From positions 70,018-134,017 of the forward strand of contig JADJTO010000033.1 in assembly GCA_016711105.1 (NCBI GenBank): DNA of 64,000 nucleotides, written 5' to 3'. Every line of letters begins with the position of its first letter. Position 1 is the stretch's first letter. Position numbers and translations under genes: made by a program. Of this stretch, positions 26,806 through 36,590 are shown one piece after another. Under the pieces are notes generated by a model that saw only the letters and a list, made by a program, of their open reading frames with translations, made no database searches and was not told the DNA's origin. Origin of the DNA: Micropruina sp. (GTDB taxonomy: Bacteria; Actinomycetota; Actinomycetes; Propionibacteriales; Propionibacteriaceae).

Positions 26806-29800
26806 ATGCGGAACGCCCCTGTTCCGGCGCTCCCGGAAGGACGGCGTGAGCGAACTCGGCGCACCCCCGACGATCCTTGGGACTGGCTGCACGTCAGCCC
26901 TGACGGCTCGCCGACCGATGGAACCGCGGTTGCGGTGGTGGTGATCCCGCACGCTGCCGACGACTCGAGTGACGTTGTCGACCTGGCTCTGGCCGCTTCC
27001 AGCGTGCGTCCGGTGGAGACCATTGAGGCCGAGGGCGAACAATTCGCCGAAGCGGTGGCCGACGCCGTGGAACGCCTGGCCCCCGACGTGGAGTGGCTGT
27101 GGCTGCTCCACGACGACGCAGAGCCGGAGCCGCGAGCGCTGGAGGCCCTGCTCGCCGCTGACGCCGACGTGGTGGGATCACTCCTGATCCGTCCGCAGAG
27201 CCGGGTCAGCGGCACCCTCGTGGAGGAGTGGGTCCCGACCATCTCTCACAGCGGACGGCTGGGCCACCTGGCCGAGCCGGGGGAGCCCTACCAGGGTCAG
27301 TTCGACGCCTCAGACGTTCTGGGTGTTTCCACCATCGGCATGCTGATCCGCCGCGACGTCTTCACCGCGCTGGGTGGCTTCGTGCCCGGGACCCCGCAGG
27401 CGCAGGCCGGGCTGGAGTTCGGCTGGCGTGCCCGGCTGGCCGGTTTCAGCCTGCGGGCGGAGCCGAAGGCGCTGGTGCGGCACCGCGGCGACGCACAGTC
27501 ACTGGAGCAACTCAAGAAGGTCGGGCTCACCTTGGCCTCCGCCCACGCCGCGCCCGGACGGCGCCCCTGGCAGGCCGTCCGGTTCGCCGTGGGCAGTGTG
27601 CTGGCCGCTGTTCTACTGCTGCTCGGCAAGGATCCGGCCCGTGCCCGGGCAGAACTCCGCGGCTTCACCGGCTGGCTCGGCGATCGTGCCGGGAGAGCCG
27701 GGCAGCGAGCCGCCGTGGGCAGGCTCACCCCGACCACCGAGATCCTGGCCGCGATCCGGGCGATGCGTCCAGGCTGGCGTCAAGGCCTGCGCCACGCTGC
27801 TGACAATGCGGCCGGACGAGTGGCCGACTGGCTGGGCACCTTCACCGAGCGCGGCGAAACCTCAGGCCTGGACGAGCTGACCGGGGACGACTTCGCCAGT
27901 CAAGCCCGTGCCCGAGCACTCTCCCCGCTGCTCCTGGGGGGTTTGGTCGTCCTCACCCTGGCGCTGGTCGCGGCGCGCAACCTGATCGGTGCGGGCCAGC
28001 TCCGCGCCGCCCAACTGCTTCCGGCCCAGGCGACGTTTGCCAACCTGCTGGCCGACTACCTCACCCCGGTTGCGGGCCTACCCGGCCTTGCCGGACCGTC
28101 CTGGTTGGGGTTGCTGGCCGTCGGCTCGGTGCTCACCTTCGGGCAAGTCGAGTGGTTGGTCGGGATTCTGTTGCTCGGCTGTGTGCCGCTCACGTGGCTC
28201 GCCGCGTATCGCCTGCTTCGTCAACTCGTCACCGACGGACGGCTGGCGCTGGTCGGCGGCCTGTTCTATGCGCTCACCCCAGCTCTCACCGGTGCCCTGA
28301 ATGCGGGCCAACTGGGGACAGCGATCATCGCCTTGCTGCTCCCGTTGCTCGGCTACACCATGCTGCTCTGGGCGCGAGCCCCGGGCGGCCGGTGGCGTGA
28401 GGCGGGGGCGTCCGGGCTGCTGTTGCTGCTTGCCACGGCCGTATTACCGCTCCTGTGGCCAGTCGCTGTGCTGGCGGGGGTGCTGTTCGCCGTGCTCGTC
28501 CGCCGTCCTGGGCAGTGGGGTCAACTCGTTGTGGCGCTGGCCACTCCGTGCCTGCTGCTGTTGGGCCCCGGCTGGGCAGGCGTGCTCGCCTTTCCCGGAC
28601 GCCTGCTCACCGGTCCGGAGCCGGCCCTGGTGCCGCTGGAGGTGCCAGCCGCGTGGGCATTGCTGATCGGGCAGACCCCGGGTGCCGGTGCGGCGCCGCT
28701 GTGGCTCGCCTCAGTCGTGTTCGGCTCCGCCTGGGTTGCCGCTCTGGCCGGGACGGTCCGCCGCCGCGGAGTCGCCACCTGGGCCGTCGGTGGCGCGGTG
28801 GTTGCGTTGGCCCTGGCCATCACCCTGACTCGCCTGGTCGTCCGGGTCTCGCCTGGGGTTGAGGTTCGGCCTCAGGCGCACCCGTGGTTGTTGCTGATGG
28901 TTGGCGGTCTGACCCTGGCTGCGGTGGTCGGCCTGGATGGCCTGACCGGTCAGCTGAAGGGCAGGTCCCTGGGCCCGCTCCACCTGCTCTCGTTGGGGTT
29001 GACCGTGATCGTCACCGCCTCTGCCGTCCTCGCCGGCGGCTGGTGGGCCTGGGCGGGGCAGGCGGGCCTGTCCAGAGCGAGCGTGGGTGAGCTGCCGGCC
29101 TTCGTCCGCAACGCCCAAGTCTCGGCAACTCCGAGCCGGACGCTGACCGTCCGCTTGGTTGGTGGAGAGGTCCGCTGGGCGGTGGTGCAGGACGACTTCC
29201 CACGCCTGGGGGACTCTGAGCGCGGGCTGCTCGGTGTCGGCGAGGCGCCGCTGAGTGACCTGGCCCGCTCGGTGGCCAATCGGCTGCTGGCGGGCAGCGC
29301 GGACAACGAACTGGTGCCCGACCTGCAGCGCCTCGGCATCGGCCACGTCTGGCTGCAGGGAAGCGACGAGGAGACCCGGACGGCGATCAGCAACGTGCCT
29401 GGCCTGGGCACCGGAACCGGTGGCGACGCCGGGGCGGTCTGGCCGGTACCGGCATCAGGTCGAGCCGTGATCATCGAGGGTGAGAATCGGACGGTGGTCG
29501 GTGATGGGCTCGAGGTGCCCACGGCAGGCCAGGCGCGCGTCCTGGTGCTGGCCGAACCCGCCGATCCGCGCTGGCTCGCCTCCGTCGGAGGAGTGCCGCT
29601 GGTCACCGTCGACGTGGGGGACGGGCGTCAGGCGTTCGCTCTACCCCAGACCGCCGGCAAGCTGAGCCTCGAGCTGAGCGGGGGCACCTCCTGGTGGGCC
29701 TGGGCCCAACTGGTCGGCTTGGTGCTGGTGATGCTCCTGGCCTTGCCAGGAGTGCGTTCCCCGGCGGCCCGCGGTGCCCAGGTGCCGAAACGCTCGCTGG

Positions 29801-29814
29801 CAGGAGATGCCTGA
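26806..29814 (+). CDS. Large membrane glycosyltransferase, GT2-type N-terminal domain
   Basis: About 1,002 residues. Residues 45-250 look like a GT-A fold (EWLWLLHDDAEPEPRAL with a DxD-like DDAEP, ADADVVGSLLIRP, GVSTIGMLIRR, GLEFGWRARLAGF). After a single helix near 265 comes a long region with about twelve membrane helices and an extracytoplasmic C-terminal part. This architecture is known from actinobacterial envelope polysaccharide transferases. The ATG at 26806 was chosen; TAGTCT is 12 nt upstream. The stop overlaps the next ATG by 1 nt. Confidence 0.85.
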   Translation: MRNAPVPALPEGRRERTRRTPDDPWDWLHVSPDGSPTDGTAVAVVVIPHAADDSSDVVDLALAASSVRPVETIEAEGEQFAEAVADAVERLAPDVEWLWLLHDDAEPEPRALEALLAADADVVGSLLIRPQSRVSGTLVEEWVPTISHSGRLGHLAEPGEPYQGQFDASDVLGVSTIGMLIRRDVFTALGGFVPGTPQAQAGLEFGWRARLAGFSLRAEPKALVRHRGDAQSLEQLKKVGLTLASAHAAPGRRPWQAVRFAVGSVLAAVLLLLGKDPARARAELRGFTGWLGDRAGRAGQRAAVGRLTPTTEILAAIRAMRPGWRQGLRHAADNAAGRVADWLGTFTERGETSGLDELTGDDFASQARARALSPLLLGGLVVLTLALVAARNLIGAGQLRAAQLLPAQATFANLLADYLTPVAGLPGLAGPSWLGLLAVGSVLTFGQVEWLVGILLLGCVPLTWLAAYRLLRQLVTDGRLALVGGLFYALTPALTGALNAGQLGTAIIALLLPLLGYTMLLWARAPGGRWREAGASGLLLLLATAVLPLLWPVAVLAGVLFAVLVRRPGQWGQLVVALATPCLLLLGPGWAGVLAFPGRLLTGPEPALVPLEVPAAWALLIGQTPGAGAAPLWLASVVFGSAWVAALAGTVRRRGVATWAVGGAVVALALAITLTRLVVRVSPGVEVRPQAHPWLLLMVGGLTLAAVVGLDGLTGQLKGRSLGPLHLLSLGLTVIVTASAVLAGGWWAWAGQAGLSRASVGELPAFVRNAQVSATPSRTLTVRLVGGEVRWAVVQDDFPRLGDSERGLLGVGEAPLSDLARSVANRLLAGSADNELVPDLQRLGIGHVWLQGSDEETRTAISNVPGLGTGTGGDAGAVWPVPASGRAVIIEGENRTVVGDGLEVPTAGQARVLVLAEPADPRWLASVGGVPLVTVDVGDGRQAFALPQTAGKLSLELSGGTSWWAWAQLVGLVLVMLLALPGVRSPAARGAQVPKRSLAGDA

Positions 29815-31196
29815 TGCGTAACTGGATTCCGGCGGCGGCGCTCACTGTGGCCACTGTCGTCGTGGTCGGCGCGGGCACCCTGGTGCCGGCCGGTCAGCCT
29901 GGCCAGCCGGTGATCCCGGAAGCGAATCGGGCCACCATCGCGGTGGGCTGCCCGGGGATCGGCTCGGCGGCAACACCGGCGCTGCTGGTCGCGGCCGGCG
30001 ACGGTGCCGTCCTGACCACGGCGAAGCTGACGTCACCGGCCACCCGCAACGAGGTCACCGGCGTCGGCGTCCTGCGTGACCTGGCACAGCCGATGTTGGT
30101 GGGTGGTCCCCGCAGTGCCGTCTTCGGCGTCGCCACGTCGGTCTCGGCCAACTCGGGCCCCTTGAGCGGTTTGACCCTGGCCGCCTGCCATAGCGCCCGC
30201 AGCGAATGGTGGATCCCGGGAGTGAGCATCGCTGAGGACGATCAGGCCGAACTCGTCCTGCTCAACCAGGACAGCACCGAGGCCGCGGTCGACGTGACCC
30301 TGATCGGCGCCGACGGGCGGATCTCCGCTCCCGGCTCCCGCGGCATCGTGGTGGGTCCGCACAGCCAACGAGTGGTCTCGCTCGGCCCGATCGCCACCAG
30401 CCCGACCCCGGTCACGCTCCGGGTGCAGACGTCGCAGGGCCGGGTCGTGGCCGGGCTCCGGCAAAGCCGCTGGCCGGGGAATCGGGCCAGCGCCGCCGAC
30501 TGGGTTCCGGCCGCCGTCGACCCGGCCACCCGGGTGGTGATCCCCGGCATCCCCGGCGGACCGGGGGCCCGCCGACTCGTCGTGGTGAACCCGGGCGAGC
30601 GGACGGCCCGGGTCGGCCTTGAGGTGCTCGGCCTCAACGGACGAGTGGTGCTGACCGGGCTGGAGTCGCTGGACGTACCGGCCGGAACCACTCGGGCCTT
30701 CGAACTCGCGGCCGGGCTGGGCGGGGAGCCGACCGCCGTCCGCCTGGCCTCCGACCGGCCGATCACAGCGTCGGTGATCAGCGACAGTGGCGAAGGAACC
30801 AAGGGCGTGGACTTCGCCGTCCAGCCGGCGACGGAGCCGATCGGCGACATGAGCATCTGGCCGGTGCCCGTGCCCAAGGCGGCGCGGGTCACGGTGATGC
30901 TGACCAACGCCGGGGAGGCAGAGGTGGCCACCACGGTGAGCTTGAGCAACGCGATCGGGGCTGAGCTGAAGAGCTACCAGGTGCCGCTCCCGCCGGGCCT
31001 TACCGCCCTGATCGATCTGCCGGCCACCGAACTCCCGGTCCTGCGGATCGAGCGGGCCGGCGGGGACGTCCGGGTCGGGGTGATCGCCACCCAGACCCTT
31101 GGAACGATCGCCGGCCTGGGCAGCCTCGCCGTGGCGCCGCTTCAGGCTCAGGCGGGCTCGGCCGAGCCGAGTTTCGACCCGCTCACCGGGAGTTAG
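29814..31196 (+). CDS. DUF5719-family protein
   Basis: A 460-residue protein with an N-terminal signal-anchor (IPAAALTVATVVVVGAGTLV) and a large exported region of repeating beta-rich segments with VVVNPGERTARVGLEV and similar patterns. The family occurs in actinobacteria next to this glycosyltransferase and is thought to be a partner in an envelope process; function unknown. It is translationally coupled to the transferase gene. Confidence 0.85.
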   Translation: MRNWIPAAALTVATVVVVGAGTLVPAGQPGQPVIPEANRATIAVGCPGIGSAATPALLVAAGDGAVLTTAKLTSPATRNEVTGVGVLRDLAQPMLVGGPRSAVFGVATSVSANSGPLSGLTLAACHSARSEWWIPGVSIAEDDQAELVLLNQDSTEAAVDVTLIGADGRISAPGSRGIVVGPHSQRVVSLGPIATSPTPVTLRVQTSQGRVVAGLRQSRWPGNRASAADWVPAAVDPATRVVIPGIPGGPGARRLVVVNPGERTARVGLEVLGLNGRVVLTGLESLDVPAGTTRAFELAAGLGGEPTAVRLASDRPITASVISDSGEGTKGVDFAVQPATEPIGDMSIWPVPVPKAARVTVMLTNAGEAEVATTVSLSNAIGAELKSYQVPLPPGLTALIDLPATELPVLRIERAGGDVRVGVIATQTLGTIAGLGSLAVAPLQAQAGSAEPSFDPLTGS

Positions 31197-31639
31197 TCCC
31201 AGTCGTCGTCCTCGGCCAGACCGGTGGGATCAATCTCGCTCACCGCGATCCCGGTCAGCGCGGAGAGCTGCTCCACGATGGTGCGGTGGACCAGGATCCG
31301 CAGTCCCTTGCGGGTGTTGGCCCGATGTTCCAGCGGGCGTCGGAAGAGCACCACTTGCCCGCTGCGGTCGGGCACCGGCGCCATCGCGGCAGCCAGGGGT
31401 ACCCGATCCCGCGACCAGGGGCCTTCCATGGTCGGGACGTCCTCCACCCCGATGTCGAATCCGATCAGCGCTTGCGGGCACGTTTTGGAGATTCGGGCGA
31501 CGGAGGCCCGGACGCATTCGGTGAAGTACTCGGCCTTTCGCGGACGGTGTCGCAGCGGCACCGGAGCCCCGGTCAAGGGGTTCGGCAACGCCTGGGGGCC
31601 ACGCATCCCACGTCCGTGCCGATCCCGTCGGTGTGCCAT
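31193..31639 (-). CDS. Metallopeptidase-family (zincin-like) protein
   Basis: A 148-residue protein of the actinobacterial family annotated as metallopeptidase. Conserved features are RHGRGMRGP, FTECVRASVARI, GVEDVP, VVLFRRPLEHRA and VSEIDP. The HExxH zinc motif is absent: the equivalent stretch is VHRTIVEQL, so peptidase activity is unlikely. Convergent with the DUF5719 gene (4-nt overlap of stops). TAAGCT lies 6 nt before the ATG; it is divergent from the DUF3499 gene with only 37 nt between. Confidence 0.8.
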   Translation of the reverse strand: MAHRRDRHGRGMRGPQALPNPLTGAPVPLRHRPRKAEYFTECVRASVARISKTCPQALIGFDIGVEDVPTMEGPWSRDRVPLAAAMAPVPDRSGQVVLFRRPLEHRANTRKGLRILVHRTIVEQLSALTGIAVSEIDPTGLAEDDDWD

Positions 31640-31676
31640 GAGCTCAGCTTACGACGACGCCGCTAGCCTGTCGGGC

Positions 31677-32021
31677 GTGAGGACTCGTACCTGCTCGCGC
31701 ACCGGTTGTTCGGTGACGGCCGTCTCGACGCTCACCTACGCCTACGACGACTCGACCGCCGTCGTAGGGCCGCTGGCGCTGCGCGCCGAGCCCGGTACCT
31801 ACGATCTGTGTCGCGACCACACTCATGGCTTGAGCGCCCCGCGTGGCTGGGACGTGATCCGCCTGCCGGGGGCCGGGGAGGCTTCCGCGCCCTCCAAGGA
31901 CGACCTGCTGGCGCTCGCCGACGCCGTCCGCGAGGTCGGTTTCGCGGGTGCCCCCGCAGAGCCGACGCAGCCTCAGGTGACCCGTCGCAAAGGGCATCTC
32001 GCGGTGGTCGCCGACCTGTAG
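31677..32021 (+). CDS. DUF3499-family protein
   Basis: A 114-residue protein with an N-terminal zinc-ribbon-like CSRTGCSVTAVSTLTYAY and a later YDLCRDHT pair of Cys and His, the mark of the family. Function unknown, but it is consistently found beside phosphomannomutase in actinobacteria. The GTG at 31677 is 7 nt behind TAGCCT. Confidence 0.85.
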   Translation: MRTRTCSRTGCSVTAVSTLTYAYDDSTAVVGPLALRAEPGTYDLCRDHTHGLSAPRGWDVIRLPGAGEASAPSKDDLLALADAVREVGFAGAPAEPTQPQVTRRKGHLAVVADL

Positions 32022-32033
32022 GCTGACTCGCAA

Positions 32034-33398
32034 ATGATCGAATCAGGCATCTTCAAGGCCAATGACATCCGCGGACTGGCCGGTGGCCCGGATGCCCAAT
32101 GGGACGCTGCCGGCGCCTTCGACATCGGAGCCTCCTTCGTGGAGGTGTTCGGCCTCAACGGCGGCGATTTCGTGCTCGGGCGCGATATGCGGGGCACCGG
32201 TGTCGAGTTGGGTCGCGCTTTTGCCGACGGAGCGCGCTCGCGCGGCGCCAACGTGATTGATGTGGGCCTGTCCAGCACCGACGAGTTGTGGTTCGCCTCA
32301 GGTCGCTTCTCGCTGCCGGGTGTTCAACTGACCGCCTCACACAATCCGGCCGGCTACAACGGGGTGAAGTTCTGCCGGGCCGACGCGGCGCCGGTCGAAC
32401 CCGAGACGCTGCTGCGGATCAAGGAGCTGGCGATGGCCGGCGGGCCAGCAGCCGATGAGAGCATCCCGCTGGGTGCCTACCGACAGCAGGACGTTCTGGC
32501 CGAGTACGCCGCCTACCTGCACTCCCTGGTCGACCTCGACGGGATGCGGCGGCTCAAGGTTGTGGTCGACGCCGGCAATGGGATGGCTGGGCTGACCACG
32601 CCGGCCGTCCTCGGGCCGCTCGACGTCGAGCTGGTCGGGCTGTACCTCGACCTGGACGGCAGCTTCCCCAACCATCCACCGAACCCGCTGGAGCCGGAGA
32701 ACCTGCTCGATGCGCAGGCCGCGGTGCGGGCCCACGGTGCCGATCTGGCCCTGGTGTTCGACGGGGACGCCGACCGCTGCTTCATCATCGATGAGCGCGG
32801 GGAGGTGGTCACGCCGTCGGTGGTGACCGCCCTGATCGCCCGCCAGGAGCTGGCCCGCGAGCCGGGCGCCACGATCGTGATCAACACCATCACCTCGCGG
32901 GCCGTCGGTGAAGAGGTGGCCCTGCACGGCGGCACGCTCGAGGTGTCCCCGGTCGGCCACACCAAGGTGAAGGCGCTGATGGCCGAACACGACGCCATTT
33001 TCGGTGGCGAACACTCAGCTCACTACTACTTTCGGGACTTCTGGGGTGCCGACACCGGCATGCTGGCGGCCCTGCACGTCCTCGCCCTGGTCGGGCATGG
33101 GCAGGCCCCGATCTCGGAGTTGGCTGCGTCCGTGCCGGCCTACGCCAACTCCGGCGAGATCAACTCCACCGTGTCCGACGCGCCGGGAATCGCCGCCCGG
33201 GTCGAGGCCGCGTTCGCCGATCGGGGTAGCGTGGATCACATAGACGGGCTCACCGTCAGCGGCCCGGGCTGGTGGCTGAACGTCCGCTCGTCCAACACCG
33301 AGCCGTTGCTTCGCCTGAACGTGGAGTCCAAGGACTCGGCCCATATGGCGTCGTTGCGCGATGAGGCGTTGGCGATCATCCGAGGAGGAACCGCATGA
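32034..33398 (+). CDS. manB: Phosphomannomutase/phosphoglucomutase
   Basis: A 454-residue alpha-D-phosphohexomutase converting Man-6-P to Man-1-P. Active-site Ser in LTASHNPAGYNGVKF, metal-binding loop FDGDADRCF, sugar-binding GGEHSAHYYF and phosphate-binding RSSNTEPLLRLN are intact. TAGGCT sits 9 nt before the ATG. trm112 overlaps by 4 nt. It feeds ManC. Confidence 0.94.
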   Translation: MIESGIFKANDIRGLAGGPDAQWDAAGAFDIGASFVEVFGLNGGDFVLGRDMRGTGVELGRAFADGARSRGANVIDVGLSSTDELWFASGRFSLPGVQLTASHNPAGYNGVKFCRADAAPVEPETLLRIKELAMAGGPAADESIPLGAYRQQDVLAEYAAYLHSLVDLDGMRRLKVVVDAGNGMAGLTTPAVLGPLDVELVGLYLDLDGSFPNHPPNPLEPENLLDAQAAVRAHGADLALVFDGDADRCFIIDERGEVVTPSVVTALIARQELAREPGATIVINTITSRAVGEEVALHGGTLEVSPVGHTKVKALMAEHDAIFGGEHSAHYYFRDFWGADTGMLAALHVLALVGHGQAPISELAASVPAYANSGEINSTVSDAPGIAARVEAAFADRGSVDHIDGLTVSGPGWWLNVRSSNTEPLLRLNVESKDSAHMASLRDEALAIIRGGTA

Positions 33399-33580
33399 CC
33401 GATCTGTCTGCCGACGTGCTGGAGTTCCTGGTCTGCCCGGCCTGCCATGGCCGGTTCACCTGGGACTACGAAGCGTCCGAACTGATCTGCTCGTCCAGCG
33501 ACTGCGGGTTGGCCTACCCCTTGCGCGGGGGAATCCCGATCCTGCTGGTCGATGAGGCGCGCAAGCCCTCGGCGGAGTGA
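33395..33580 (+). CDS. Trm112-family protein
   Basis: A 61-residue zinc-binding protein of the Trm112 type, with LEFLVCPACHGRF, a second Cys pair in ICSSSDCGLAYP and GGIPILLVDEARK. Trm112 proteins activate methyltransferases; here it is translationally coupled to manB. Confidence 0.88.
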   Translation: MTDLSADVLEFLVCPACHGRFTWDYEASELICSSSDCGLAYPLRGGIPILLVDEARKPSAE

Positions 33581-33583
33581 CTC

Positions 33584-34600
33584 ATGGACGAGTTCGACGA
33601 CTCCCGGCTGGAGAATCACGAGATCCTGCGCGGCGCTGATCCGCTGCTGATTCCGCTGGCCGAGTCGGGGGCCCGGCTGCGCCGTGAAGTCTCGCGGGCC
33701 GAGCTTCCGCTGGCCGGGTTGAGTGACCTGGATCGGCCGCGGGCCGTGATCGCGTTCGGCCCCGAAGCGCGCCTGCTGCGGGCCGTCCTGGAGCCGGTGT
33801 GCCCGGTGCCGTTCATGGCCTGGCCCGCCCTGGGGTTGCCCGGCTGGGTCGGACCGTTGGACGTGGTGGTGGTGATGGGTGGCCGCAGCCGCGAGTCGAT
33901 GGTGGTGGCGCACGAGGCAGTACGTCGCGGTGCCCGGCTGCTGGTGGCCAGCCCGCCCGATTCCAGCCTGGCCCTGCAGTCGGCCTCGCGTTCCACGACC
34001 CTGTTGCCGATCGGTACCTCCGACCCGCTGGCCTCGGCGATTCTCGTCCTGGTGGCTCTGCATCGGCTCGGCCTCGGCCCGGCGATCAGCCCCGAAGCGG
34101 TCGCCGACGCCATGGACGCGGTAGCCGAGGAGTGCAGTTGGCGGAACAACGTGTCGGCCAACCCGGCCAAGGCGATCGCTCTCGATCTGGCCGAAGCGCA
34201 ACCGCTGGTCTGGGGCGGGTCGATCATGGCTGCCCGGGCAAGCCGGCGGATCGCCGAGGCGTTGCGCGCGGCCAGCGGACGAGTCTGCCTGGCGGCCGAT
34301 GCCCGGGCGCTGCAGCCGCTGCTAGAGGGCGCTGCACCGCGTGATCCGTTCGCCGACCCGTTCGAGGAGGCCGCGAATGACCGGCGTCCGGGGTTGGTGG
34401 TGATCGACGACGGTTTGCTCGACGAGGCCGCCGAACAGGACCAGGACTGGCTGACCAAGGCGGCCCTACGCCAAGACATCCGGGTCTCGCTGCTCCGCCA
34501 CACCACCGGCGGCGCGATGGAGCGCTACGTCACGATCCTGCTCCAGGGTCTCTATGCGGCGGCCTACCTTCAAGTGGGGCTGGGCCGCACTCTCAGCTGA
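33584..34600 (+). CDS. SIS-domain protein, phosphoglucose/phosphomannose isomerase-like
   Basis: A 338-residue protein starting 3 nt after trm112. The pattern of two Rossmann-type sugar-isomerase halves is visible (VVVVMGGRSRESMVVAHEAVRRGARLLVASPPDS, and NPAKAIALDLAEAQPLVWGG). Position beside manB and manC suggests an archaeal-type bifunctional phosphoglucose/phosphomannose isomerase that would supply Man-6-P. Catalytic His/Glu cannot be confirmed by eye. Confidence 0.82.
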   Translation: MDEFDDSRLENHEILRGADPLLIPLAESGARLRREVSRAELPLAGLSDLDRPRAVIAFGPEARLLRAVLEPVCPVPFMAWPALGLPGWVGPLDVVVVMGGRSRESMVVAHEAVRRGARLLVASPPDSSLALQSASRSTTLLPIGTSDPLASAILVLVALHRLGLGPAISPEAVADAMDAVAEECSWRNNVSANPAKAIALDLAEAQPLVWGGSIMAARASRRIAEALRAASGRVCLAADARALQPLLEGAAPRDPFADPFEEAANDRRPGLVVIDDGLLDEAAEQDQDWLTKAALRQDIRVSLLRHTTGGAMERYVTILLQGLYAAAYLQVGLGRTLS

Positions 34601-34628
34601 GCGGGTGACGTCTGGCAGAATCACCCCT

Positions 34629-35108
34629 GTGAGCACTTCAGACCCCACCACCCGCATTGCGGGCATGACCCGGGTGCTGGTGTTGAACGGTGCCAACCTG
34701 GGCCGGCTCGGCAAGCGCCAGCCCGAGATCTACGGCTCCACCACCCATCAGCAGTTGGCCGACCACCTGATCAGCACCGGGGCGGGCCTCCGGCTGGCGG
34801 TCGAGGTGCGCCAAACCGACCTGGAGGGGGAGTTGGTCGGTTGGCTGCACGAGGCGGCGGACGAGGGGATCGCCGTGGTCTTGAACCCGGCCGCCTGGAC
34901 CCACTACTCGATTGCGGTGGCGGACGCGGTGGCTCAAGTGCCGGTCGTGGTCGAGGTGCACATCTCCAACATTCACGCCCGGGAAGAGTTCCGGCGGCAC
35001 TCGGTCATCTCGCCGTACGTGCGGGGAGTGATCTGCGGGCTCGGTCTGGGCGGCTACGACCTGGCCTTGGCTCACGTGGCGGCCAGCATCGGTGAGCCCA
35101 CCGCCTGA
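34629..35108 (+). CDS. aroQ: 3-dehydroquinate dehydratase, type II
   Basis: A 159-residue enzyme of the shikimate pathway. VLVLNGANLGRLGKRQPEIYG (Tyr of the lid), NPAAWTHYSIAVADA, VEVHISNIHAREEFRRHS and GLGLGGYDLAL are type II signatures. NPGAYTH is NPAAWTH here, and NGPNL is NGANL, so this copy is slightly divergent. The GTG at 34629 has CAGAAT 7 nt upstream; an ATG at 34665 would give a shorter form. Confidence 0.87.
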   Translation: MSTSDPTTRIAGMTRVLVLNGANLGRLGKRQPEIYGSTTHQQLADHLISTGAGLRLAVEVRQTDLEGELVGWLHEAADEGIAVVLNPAAWTHYSIAVADAVAQVPVVVEVHISNIHAREEFRRHSVISPYVRGVICGLGLGGYDLALAHVAASIGEPTA

Positions 35109-35159
35109 GCCTGGGGTCCGCTTTGGCGGGGCTGGTTCGACCACGTACGCTGACCCGTC

Positions 35160-36575
35160 GTGGACTACCGCGTTGCAGACCTGAACCTGGCCGACTTCGG
35201 ACGCAAGGAAATCGCCCTCGCCGAACATGAGATGCCCGGCCTGATGGCTATGCGGGAGCGCTTCGGTGAGACCAAGCCGCTGACCGGCGCCCGGATCGCC
35301 GGCTCTCTGCACATGACCATCCAAACCGCCGTCCTGATCGAAACCCTGGTGGCTTTGGGGGCTGAGGTGCGCTGGGCGTCCTGCAACATCTTCTCCACGC
35401 AGGATCATGCCGCTGCGGCGGTTGTGGTCGGGCCGGACGGCACCCCCGAGAATCCCCAGGGCGTGCCGGTGTTCGCCTGGAAGGGCGAGTCGCTGGAGGA
35501 GTACTGGTGGTGCACCGAGCAGATCCTCGACTGGGGCGGTAGCAAGGCCAACATGATCCTCGACGACGGCGGGGACGCCACGATGCTCGTCCATAAGGGG
35601 GTCGAGTTCGCCAAGGCTGGGGCGGTTGCCGAGACCGCTGCCACGGACGTGGCCGAGTACGCGGTGTTCCTGCAGCGCCTGCGCGACTCGACGCTGGACT
35701 GGGTCGCGATCTCGAACGCCCTCCTGGGCGTGACCGAGGAGACCACCACCGGCGTGCACCGGCTCTACGAGATGGCGAAGAACTCCTCGCTGTTGTTCCC
35801 GGCGATCAACGTCAACGATTCGGTGACCAAGAGCAAGTTCGACAACAAGTACGGCATCAGGCACTCGCTGATCGACGGCATCAACCGCGGCACCGACGTG
35901 CTGATCGGCGGCAAGGTGGCCGTGGTCTGCGGCTACGGCGACGTTGGCAAGGGCTGCGCTGAGGCGTTGGCCGGGCAGGGCGCCCGCGTGATCGTGACCG
36001 AGATCGATCCGATCTGCGCGCTCCAAGCGGCGATGGACGGCTACCAGGTGAGCACCCTGGAAGGGGTGCTGGCTAAAGCCGACATCATCATCACCGCGAC
36101 GGGCTGCGTGAACGTGATCACCGCCGAGCAGATGTCGCGGATGAAGCACCTGGCGATCGTGGGCAACATCGGTCACTTCGACAACGAGATCGACATGGCC
36201 GGGCTGCAGACCTACCCGGGCGTGCTCCGCAAGAACATCAAGCCGCAGGTGGACCAGTGGACCTTCCCGGACGGGCACTCGATCATCGTGCTGTCGGAGG
36301 GACGCCTGCTCAACCTGGGCAACGCCACCGGTCACCCCAGCTTCGTGATGAGCAACTCCTTCACCAACCAGGTGCTGGCCCAGATCGAGCTGTTCACCAA
36401 GCCGGAGGACTACCCGGTCGGGGTCTACACCCTGCCCAAGGAACTGGACGAACTGGTCGCCCGGCTGCATCTGGACGCGCTCGGCGTGCAGCTGACCACG
36501 CTGACCTCCGAGCAGTCGGAGTACCTCGGGTTGCCGGCGGACGGGCCGTTCAAGCCAGACTCTTACCGGTACTGA
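35160..36575 (+). CDS. ahcY: Adenosylhomocysteinase
   Basis: A 471-residue NAD-dependent enzyme that splits S-adenosylhomocysteine to adenosine and homocysteine, keeping methylation going. EMPGLMAMRERF, ASCNIFSTQDHAAAAV, NVNDSVTKSKFDNKYG, the NAD-binding VCGYGDVGKGCAEAL and the C-terminal FKPDSYRY are all intact. GTG start 8 nt behind TACGCT. Confidence 0.95.
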   Translation: MDYRVADLNLADFGRKEIALAEHEMPGLMAMRERFGETKPLTGARIAGSLHMTIQTAVLIETLVALGAEVRWASCNIFSTQDHAAAAVVVGPDGTPENPQGVPVFAWKGESLEEYWWCTEQILDWGGSKANMILDDGGDATMLVHKGVEFAKAGAVAETAATDVAEYAVFLQRLRDSTLDWVAISNALLGVTEETTTGVHRLYEMAKNSSLLFPAINVNDSVTKSKFDNKYGIRHSLIDGINRGTDVLIGGKVAVVCGYGDVGKGCAEALAGQGARVIVTEIDPICALQAAMDGYQVSTLEGVLAKADIIITATGCVNVITAEQMSRMKHLAIVGNIGHFDNEIDMAGLQTYPGVLRKNIKPQVDQWTFPDGHSIIVLSEGRLLNLGNATGHPSFVMSNSFTNQVLAQIELFTKPEDYPVGVYTLPKELDELVARLHLDALGVQLTTLTSEQSEYLGLPADGPFKPDSYRY

Positions 36576-36590
36576 TCCGGGGGGCTGGCC

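Noticed and set aside
34638..36470. 610-codon open frame on the minus strand
   Set aside because: It is antisense to aroQ and ahcY and shows only mirrored composition (His/Val/Asp-rich); ahcY is certain.
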